From positions 1 through 34,666 of the forward strand of contig PVWI01000029.1 in assembly GCA_003003725.1 (NCBI GenBank): DNA of 34,666 nt. The letters are read 5' to 3'. A program made the position numbers and the translations under genes. This DNA comes from a filamentous cyanobacterium Phorm 6. Its GTDB lineage: Bacteria > Cyanobacteriota > Cyanobacteriia > Cyanobacteriales > Microcoleaceae. Of this stretch, positions 1-6,600 are shown piece by piece; position 1 is the stretch's first letter; every line of letters begins with the position of its first letter. The notes beneath the pieces were generated by a model. It saw nothing but the letters and a program-made list of their open reading frames with translations. It ran no database searches and was not told the origin of the DNA.

Positions 1-171
1 TTGCAAGAGTTATCTAAAATAGATAGGGCTGGCGCGAGAGTTGAATCGAAGGGCGTGTTGACTTTCGATCGCCCTCAACACAACTCCTAACTAAAATAGT
101 TGCCAAACTCTTAATAGGAAAACTTTACAGGCTAATCGTTCTGATTAGCTACTAACCCCAAAAATTGCATT

Positions 172-693
172 ATGCCTAGAACTCAACGCAACGATAACTT
201 TATTGACAAAAGTTTCACGGTAATGGCCGATATCATCCTGAAGATTATGCCAGCGAAAAAGCAGGCGAAGGAAGCTTTTGCTTATTACCGGGATGGTATG
301 TCGGCTCAAGCTGATGGCGAATATGCTGAAGCGCTGGACAATTATGAGGAAGCGCTGAAGCTGGAGGAAGATCCTTACGATCGCAGTTATGTATTGTACA
401 ATATGGCGCTGATCCATACTAGCAACGGCGAACACGATAGAGCTTTGGAGTATTACAGCGAAGCCCTGGAACTTAATCCCAGAATGCCGCAAGCCCTGAA
501 TAATATTGCTGTGATTTACCACTATCAAGGGGAAAAGGAAAAGGAATCTGGGAATATTGAAGGGGCGGAAGGGCTCTTTGATAAAGCTGCGGATTATTGG
601 AAGGAGGCTATTCGCTTGGCCCCGAACAATTACATTGAGGTGCAAAATTGGCTGAAGACGAGTGGTCGATCGCAAATTGATGTGTATTTTTAA
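172..693 (+). CDS. ycf3: Photosystem I assembly protein Ycf3 (TPR protein)
   Basis: The product is a 173-residue TPR protein that acts as a chaperone for photosystem I assembly at the thylakoid membrane. The N-terminus [20 protein letters not shown] and the C-terminal [19 protein letters not shown] are hallmark Ycf3 sequences, and the length is the usual one for the family. Three TPR-like helical pairs run from about residue 35 to 155, including [20 protein letters not shown] and [20 protein letters not shown]. The ATG at 172 gives the canonical family start. It stands alone, with gatC downstream on the same strand after a repeat-filled 218-bp gap. The gene appears intact. Confidence 0.97.
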   Translation: MPRTQRNDNFIDKSFTVMADIILKIMPAKKQAKEAFAYYRDGMSAQADGEYAEALDNYEEALKLEEDPYDRSYVLYNMALIHTSNGEHDRALEYYSEALELNPRMPQALNNIAVIYHYQGEKEKESGNIEGAEGLFDKAADYWKEAIRLAPNNYIEVQNWLKTSGRSQIDVYF

Positions 694-737
694 CCTCGGT
701 TGTTATATCGTGTGATCCTAGAACTCCCATAATAAGA

Positions 738-838
738 TTGGTTTGATCGTTCGGACTTTAGTCGTTCTTTGGATGCAGGTTTGATCGTTCGGACTTTAGT
801 CCTTCTTTGGATGCGGACTGAAGTCCGCACTACGAACC
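738..838. repeat. Duplicated GGACTTTAGTCC-family inverted repeat
   Basis: A 38-bp unit beginning GGTTTGATCGTTCGGACTTT occurs twice in tandem (740-777 and 778-815) with two differences. It is followed by an opposing arm (813-838) ending in CACTACGAACC. This is one of five loci in the window carrying the same repeat family. It lies between ycf3 and gatC. Confidence 0.85.
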
Positions 839-870
839 ATTTTTTAGTATGGTAATTGACCGGATATGAT

Positions 871-902
871 ATGACCAATTCCCCATTCCCCATTCCCAAT
901 TA
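871..902. repeat. Degenerate heptamer repeat before gatC
   Basis: Imperfect 7-bp units (CCCCATT, CCCAATT) run up to 10 bp before the gatC start codon. They belong to the same sequence family as the arrays in front of recN and galK. No clear Shine-Dalgarno sequence is visible between the array and ATG 912. Confidence 0.7.
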
Positions 903-911
903 CTGATTTTT

Positions 912-1193
912 ATGATTGACAGAGAAGAAGTTCGGAAAGTAGCGAATTTAGCTCGATTGGAATTAACGCCTGAAGAAGAAGAGCAGTTTACGGGTCAACT
1001 TAACGGTATTTTGGATTATTTTGAGCAGTTGAGCGAACTGGATACAAGTAAGGTTCAGCCGACAACACGGGCGATCGATGTTAGTAATGTAATGCGATCG
1101 GATGATTTGCAACCTTTTGCTAACAGAGACAATATTTTGGAGGGCGCTCCCGATCGCGATGGGGAGTTTTTTAAGGTTCCTAAGATTATGTAA
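912..1193 (+). CDS. gatC: Asp-tRNA(Asn)/Glu-tRNA(Gln) amidotransferase subunit C
   Basis: This is a 93-residue GatC. It stabilises the GatCAB amidotransferase, which converts Glu-tRNA(Gln) to Gln-tRNA(Gln) (or Asp-tRNA(Asn) to Asn-tRNA(Asn)) in the cytoplasm. The start MIDREEVRKVANLARLELT, the middle LNGILDYFEQLSELDTSKV and the late segment NVMRSDDLQP are typical of the family, as is the length. gatA and gatB are not in the window, as is common in cyanobacteria where these genes are scattered. It runs toward the glycosyltransferase at 1289-2569, with a hairpin terminator between them. Confidence 0.96.
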   Translation: MIDREEVRKVANLARLELTPEEEEQFTGQLNGILDYFEQLSELDTSKVQPTTRAIDVSNVMRSDDLQPFANRDNILEGAPDRDGEFFKVPKIM

Positions 1194-1231
1194 GATGCTT
1201 GCAGATCGCTTTAATACCAAACTAACTCTTC

Positions 1232-1252
1232 AACCCGCGGAGGCGGGTTTTG
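1232..1252. terminator. Hairpin terminator between convergent genes
   Basis: AACCCGC (1232-1238), a GGAG loop and GCGGGTT (1243-1249) form a perfect 7-bp stem followed by a T-rich run. It lies 38 bp after gatC and 37 bp after the convergent glycosyltransferase stop, so it may serve both genes. A second small GC-rich palindrome (GGCGGTTTCAACCGCC) follows at about 1264-1280. Confidence 0.65.
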
Positions 1253-1288
1253 TGTGTGTGTAGGGGCGGTTTCAACCGCCGACTACTG

Positions 1289-2569
1289 CTAAATTCTCAC
1301 TCCAAAAGTTGCGGCTAATTCCCGTTCTGGCTGCATACCAACTGTAGGCGGCATTGAGCGATTTGCGACCTGTTCAATCAGTTGTAAGTGCTGCGGCAAC
1401 ATTTTAGCTAAACTGTAGCGTTCTAGGGCGGTTTGACGGGCTTTGACGCGAACTTCTGCCATGCGGGTAGGATGGTCTAAAACTTCATCAATGCGATCGG
1501 CTACTTGTTTCGGCGAGAAGTAATCGACTAGCAAACCGTTTTCTCCGTCGCGGATTACTTCTCTCACTGGCCCGGTGTCGGAACCGATGACTAGACATCC
1601 GGTTGATAGAGATTCAATCATTGACCAAGATAGCACGAAAGGTCTGGTTAAATAAACGTGTACGTCCGATGCTTGAATTACTTTTAAATACAGTCCGTAA
1701 GGTAGCGGCCCAACAAAGTGTACTCGCGACATATCTAGCGGCACTTTTTTCAGCATATAGTCTTTGTAAGACTCGCCGTTTGGTAAAGAACGACCATAAC
1801 AAACTCTGTCTGAACCAACAACTACAACGTGACAGTTGGGGCGGCGTTCTTGCACATAGGCGATCGACTCTATGAACTCTGGAAAGCCCCGATAAGGTTC
1901 CATTCCCCGCGATACATAGGTGACAATTTCATCAACTGCGGACAAGTCTAAATTGGGCAAAATTAGTTTAGCGCCTGGATCTGGTTTGAAGTAATCGGTA
2001 TCTACGCCATCGTGGAGTACGGACAATTTTTGCTGCAATTCTGGGGGAAATTGCGATCGCTGCCAATAAGTGGGCGACAAACCCCAATCGCAAGAGTATA
2101 AGTCAATCAAAATCGGCGCATTTTTGACTCTAATTCTAGCCATATCGTCAACTGTCAAAGGTTCCGCTGGATCGAAATCTGCGTCGGAACCGATCGAGTG
2201 ATAAAACCACTCGAAATAACACAAAAGCGGCGTATTTGGAAAAGCTTCTTTGACAAACAGTGTCGGCCCCCAACCGGAATGTCCGCAGATTACATCGGGT
2301 ACAAAACCGTCGGCTTTGAGTTGTTCTGCCATTCTAAATACAGCTTGTCCGTAGATGACGGCACTTTCTAAAGGGCGGACGTATTGGTGAGTCTGCGGGT
2401 TGGGTTCGCGGCTGGGGGTAAATGCTGCTTTACGAACGCCGGGAATTTCCCATTCGGGACGCTCGTTTTTAGTGCCGAAAACAACTTGATTTTTGGGATT
2501 TGCGCCTAAAGCCGTGATTATGTGGCGGTATTGGGCGGGGAAGTTTGGGTGAAGAAATAATGCTTTCAT
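1289..2569 (-). CDS. GT4-family glycosyltransferase
   Basis: The product is a 426-residue GT-B fold glycosyltransferase. It probably adds a sugar from a nucleotide-sugar donor to a growing surface glycan in the cytoplasm. The N-terminal Rossmann half opens MKALFLHPNFPAQYRHI. The C-terminal half carries the GT4 donor-site region around residues 315-345 (WSMIESLSTGCLVIGSDTG followed by PVREVI and NGLLVDYF), with the two spaced Glu residues of the family. It is the last gene of the minus-strand glycan block. The start codon ATG at 2569 is preceded at only 3 bp by a pyrimidine-rich heptamer array (coding strand), so there is no ordinary Shine-Dalgarno site. Acceptor and sugar cannot be read from the sequence. 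Confidence 0.88.
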   Translation of the reverse strand: MKALFLHPNFPAQYRHIITALGANPKNQVVFGTKNERPEWEIPGVRKAAFTPSREPNPQTHQYVRPLESAVIYGQAVFRMAEQLKADGFVPDVICGHSGWGPTLFVKEAFPNTPLLCYFEWFYHSIGSDADFDPAEPLTVDDMARIRVKNAPILIDLYSCDWGLSPTYWQRSQFPPELQQKLSVLHDGVDTDYFKPDPGAKLILPNLDLSAVDEIVTYVSRGMEPYRGFPEFIESIAYVQERRPNCHVVVVGSDRVCYGRSLPNGESYKDYMLKKVPLDMSRVHFVGPLPYGLYLKVIQASDVHVYLTRPFVLSWSMIESLSTGCLVIGSDTGPVREVIRDGENGLLVDYFSPKQVADRIDEVLDHPTRMAEVRVKARQTALERYSLAKMLPQHLQLIEQVANRSMPPTVGMQPERELAATFGVRI

Positions 2570-2572
2570 TGT

Positions 2573-2632
2573 GGAAGAAGGAAGAAGGAAGAAGGAAGAA
2601 GGAAGAGGGAAGAGGGAAGAAGAAAGAAGAAC
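2573..2632. repeat. Heptamer tandem repeat GGAAGAA/GGAAGAG
   Basis: Seven head-to-tail 7-bp units, GGAAGAA or GGAAGAG, cover 2573-2621 with a decayed tail to about 2632. The array sits directly upstream of the glycosyltransferase start. The same heptamer occurs in opposite orientation inside the coding sequence at 4844-4913. Confidence 0.95.
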
Positions 2633-2704
2633 AGGATTTACATGATGTTCGATTGATTAGTTCTAATTCCAGTAGGTGTGGGACTGTTTTAAAAAGAGCG
2701 CTAT

Positions 2705-2731
2705 CAACTGTCAACTGTCAACTGTCAACTG
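2705..2731. repeat. Heptamer tandem repeat CAACTGT at a gene end
   Basis: About four units of CAACTGT overlap the last codon and the TGA stop (2725-2727) of the minus-strand methyltransferase. It is the same array type, in reverse complement, as TGACAGT upstream of recN and at 17198-17228. Confidence 0.9.
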
Positions 2732-3450
2732 ATAATTGGTGCTTTGCAGATCCAGACGCAATCTCGCGGTACTGAAGATGTGTTTTTCAGGATGATTTCA
2801 TAGTTTAAATGGTTGAGAAATTTTTCCATAATTGCATCAGTCATTACTGAGAATGCAGTGCCATCTCTGCGTCCCAATAAATTTTTGTCCCACTCGCCGG
2901 CGAATTTTTCCCACCCTAATTCGCTGAGAATATTGCCGTGGTGAAAGACGCAAATACGATCGCCCCGCAGCAGTTTGGGAATCCGAGTTAGGTAGTTGAA
3001 TATGTCTACGGGTTCTACGTGTACCATTGTATCGTAGCAAAAGCAGACATCGGCTACACCGGGGGTGATGCCGTCTAATGTTAAACCGTCGAGTTTGACG
3101 TAGGAAACGCGATCTGTCCCCAAGCGCGATCGGGCGGCTTGCAGCATTTGACTGGAAATGTCGGCACAAATTAGTTGATCGCAGTATTTCAGCAACAGCG
3201 AACCAGTTTTTCCACCGCCGATACCAATTTCTAAAACCGTATGTTCTTTTGTGATGTACGGTGCAATAAATTCCTGTTCAATCAGTGCTTCGTATTCGGC
3301 TAAGGAGTTGGCCGCACCAGCAGCTTTACCTATCCATTCGTCGCCAATATGGGAAAGTTCGGAATTACTTTGTTCCCACTGTTGGGCGTAACTATCCCAT
3401 GCCGTTTCATAATCTACTCTTGGGCGATCGGTCATTTTTTTATCGTTCAT
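2725..3450 (-). CDS. Class I SAM-dependent methyltransferase
   Basis: This 241-residue protein has a Rossmann methyltransferase fold. Motif I is VLEIGIGGGKTG (about residues 71-82), followed by the acidic LICADIS and the motif VADVCFCYDTMVHVEP. It probably methylates a sugar or the end of a glycan chain, inferred from its place between two glycosyltransferase genes. The start may be ATG 3450 or the ATG five codons later. The stop codon and final Ser codon lie inside a CAACTGT heptamer array, so the extreme C-terminus may have been reshaped by the repeat. A 178-bp gap with a perfect hairpin separates it from the upstream giant gene. Confidence 0.85.
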   Translation of the reverse strand: MNDKKMTDRPRVDYETAWDSYAQQWEQSNSELSHIGDEWIGKAAGAANSLAEYEALIEQEFIAPYITKEHTVLEIGIGGGKTGSLLLKYCDQLICADISSQMLQAARSRLGTDRVSYVKLDGLTLDGITPGVADVCFCYDTMVHVEPVDIFNYLTRIPKLLRGDRICVFHHGNILSELGWEKFAGEWDKNLLGRRDGTAFSVMTDAIMEKFLNHLNYEIILKNTSSVPRDCVWICKAPIIS

Positions 3451-3546
3451 TTTTGATTATTTTATAGTATTGATGGCTCAATTTTCAATAGGTTCCGCAA
3501 CTCTCGGGGAATTATATTATTTATTCACCCGAAAAACTGCTAAAAT

Positions 3547-3610
3547 AGGTTGGTAGTGAGGACTTCAGTCCTCTGGCTTTGATGAGGACTGAAGTCCTCA
3601 CTACCAACCT
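3547..3610. repeat. Perfect 27-bp inverted repeat (GGACTTCAGTCC family)
   Basis: The arms at 3547-3573 and 3584-3610 are perfect reverse complements of 27 bp around a 10-bp loop. They include AGTGAGGACTTCAGTCCTC. It is located between the giant glycosyltransferase gene and the methyltransferase gene, where it could act as a terminator or mRNA-processing hairpin. Confidence 0.93.
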
Positions 3611-3628
3611 GCGATCGCACTATAAAAT

Positions 3629-6600
3629 CTAATGACTGCTAAAATATGCTTCGCAGAAAATATCTGCATAAGCTTGAGTCATCTCCTCAAAAGTATTCAG
3701 TGAATCCAACACATATTTAGCATTTTCTGCTAACTCCTGTCGCATTGATTTATCCTCCAATAAACTAATCAAAGCTGCCACTAATTCGTCCGGGCGATCG
3801 GGCGTATAAAACAAACCGTTAATTCCCGGTCTCACTTGTTCTTTAATCCCAAAAACTGGCGATGTAATAATTGGCAAATCGCAGGCCATCGCCTCCAAAA
3901 TCACTCTCGGAAAACTTTCTATCCTAGAAGTGCAAACAAAAATATCCGCCGCTTTGTAATATTTTCCAGCTTCTCCAGTTTCCGCCACTACTGTCACTCT
4001 TTGCCGCAACTCTTCCGGTAATTCACTCACCATATCCGCTAACTTGTTACTGTAAATACTCGGCCGATCGCCCACAATAAAACATCTAATCTTATTGTGC
4101 CATTTATCAGACAAAAGTGAAAGTGCCTTAATCAAATCCTGCTGTCCTTTGCGTTCGCAGACTGTTCCCAGGAGCAAAATTACCACGTCTTCCGCTGCAA
4201 TACCTAAACTTTTTCTAGCCAATTCCGAATTATCCAAATTTTCCAGTTTGCTCAAATCTAAGCCATTGTGAATCACTGTAAAATTGTGGTGACTGTTGAG
4301 AGGCAAATACCTATCCCGCGTTGCATCCGCTACAAAAATCACCTTATAAGGAAAGCGGAAACACTCTAAAGCCCTCGCCGCAATCTCCGAACCAAACCGA
4401 TTAAAATAAGTTTGCCAAGGTTCGCTTTCGTGCACGTTCCAAACCGCAGGAATTCCGATTTTCCGCGCCGCATCAACTACAAAAAAGTTTTCTAAAGTAT
4501 TGGCATAAATTGCATCTACTTTTAAACTTTCAATTTCCTGGCTAAAACTGCGGATAGCTTCATCGTAAGCAGCGCGCTGATAGATATGTTCGAGGGGATT
4601 GTTGCGCACAATTACTTCAATTCCCTGTTGTTCGTAAGCTTGACGCAGAGGCCCGTCTGTGGTGCAAAGTACGATCGGCAAAATCACACCCTCAGCCGCC
4701 AATTTCACCGCAATTTCGTACTGATGCAGCGGCGCGCCCGTAAAATCCAGCGAATTGCTGCACATCAAAACTTTGATAGGATGAATCAGATTCTCTGCTT
4801 CTCCTACCAACAAACCAGCATCGGAAACTTCCAGTGTATAACCCTCTTCCTTCTTCCCTCTTCCTTCTTCCTTCTTCCCTCTTCCTTCTTCCTTCTTCCT
4901 TCTTCCTTCTTCCTTCATAAAAACCCGTCGAGGTTGAATATGAAAATACTCATCTTCCAAAGACAAGTGAGGACTGTAAAAACTATCATTTTTCCCCGCA
5001 TACTTGCGTCGAAAAGCCGCCACCTCTTGAGGATTATCAGTAAAACCCCTAGAAGTTCCCTCTTTGTGCAACAACTCCGCATCGGGACAATAAACGCACC
5101 GATAACCGAGTTCTAACAATCGGTATCCGTAATCCGCATCATTGTAAGCAACAGCAAAATTCTCCTCATCAAAACCTCCCAATTCTAAGAACAATTGACG
5201 CGGAGTAATCGTGCAAGCGGCTGTTACTGCCGAGTAATTTCGCGTTACCATCGCTTGAGAAAGATAGCCTCGATTGTCGCTGTTCATCAGCTTAAAAGCG
5301 TGACCAGCTAAACCGTGATGGAGGCCGTGAATTATGCCCGCGTGTTGAATTCTGCCGTCGGGATATAACAGCCTCGCACCGACTGCACCCACAGCGGGAA
5401 TTTGAGCGTATCCAACCATTTGACTCAGCCATCGCGGGGTGATCACTTCAGTATCGTTGTTCAAAAACAACAGGTATTCGCTGTCAACTTGTTCTACAGC
5501 ACGGTTGTTAATTGCCGCAAAACTAAACTTGCCTCCCGGATTTTTGATTCGCAAAACTTGACAACTTAGTTGATTTAAATATTCTAAGGTTTTTGGATCG
5601 TCGCTTTCGTTATCAATGACCGCAATTTGATAATTTTTGTAGGTTGTACTTGCTAGAGAATCGATACAGGCTTTCAGCAATTTAACTTGATTTTTAGTAG
5701 GAATAATCAAAGTTACTGACGGGCCATCATCCGGGAAATCCTGGGCAAATATGCCCAAATTTTCTTTAATTGCCCAGGCGTGCTGAGCGACACTTCCCTT
5801 AATTTTTCGGCGGTTTAGTGCGTCTTGAATGGCTTGTTGACCTGCGGAAAAACTGGAGGGTTTCGCGGCCCCAGATACGTCTGTAGAACCTGGTGCGGTT
5901 CGCCAGTGATAAAGCACTAGGGGCAGGTGGGCGACGTGACGAGAAATTTCGGTTGCTCTTAAGGCAAAATCGTAATCTTGCGAGCCTTCAAAACCGAGTC
6001 GCAAGCCGCCTATTTGTTCAAAGATTTCTATTTTTACGGCGCACAAATGACCGAGATACATATAGGAAAGCAGCAGTTCCGGCGACCATTCTGGTTTGAA
6101 TTGCGGGGCGAATCGATGACCTTTGGTGTCGATTTTGTCGTCGTCTGAGTAGAGAAAATCGGTGGTTGGATGCGCGGCAAAATATAAGGCGACTTCGCCT
6201 AATGCGTCGGGAGTTAGTTCGTCGTCGTTGTCTAAAAACAGGATGATGTCGCCTGTGGCGAGGGCGGCGGCGCTGTTGGTTGCGGCGCTGATGTTGCCGT
6301 TTTCTGTGCGAAATGTGATGCGAATACGATCGTCCTTTTCGGCCCAGTCTTTCAAAGTTTCAGCAACCGTAGCATCGGTACTGCAATCATCGGCGATACA
6401 GAGTTCCCAGTTTTGATAGACTTGATTGATTACACTGTCGATCGCACTTTCGAGAAAATCTATCTGCGGATTGTACACTGGCATCACCACCGAAATTTTT
6501 GGCAGAGGTTCCCCACAGGATTTTAACCGAGAAATCAAGTAATCGCGCGATCGCACATTCCACTGATTCACCTCCAACCAAGCATCATACCTATCAATCG

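Noticed and set aside
2545-2775. Plus-strand open frame over the GGAAGAA array
   Set aside because: It is translated repeat plus antisense of two real genes; repeats without stops create long frames.
4842-4916. CRISPR array
   Set aside because: Units of 7 bp with no spacers; this is a tandem repeat.
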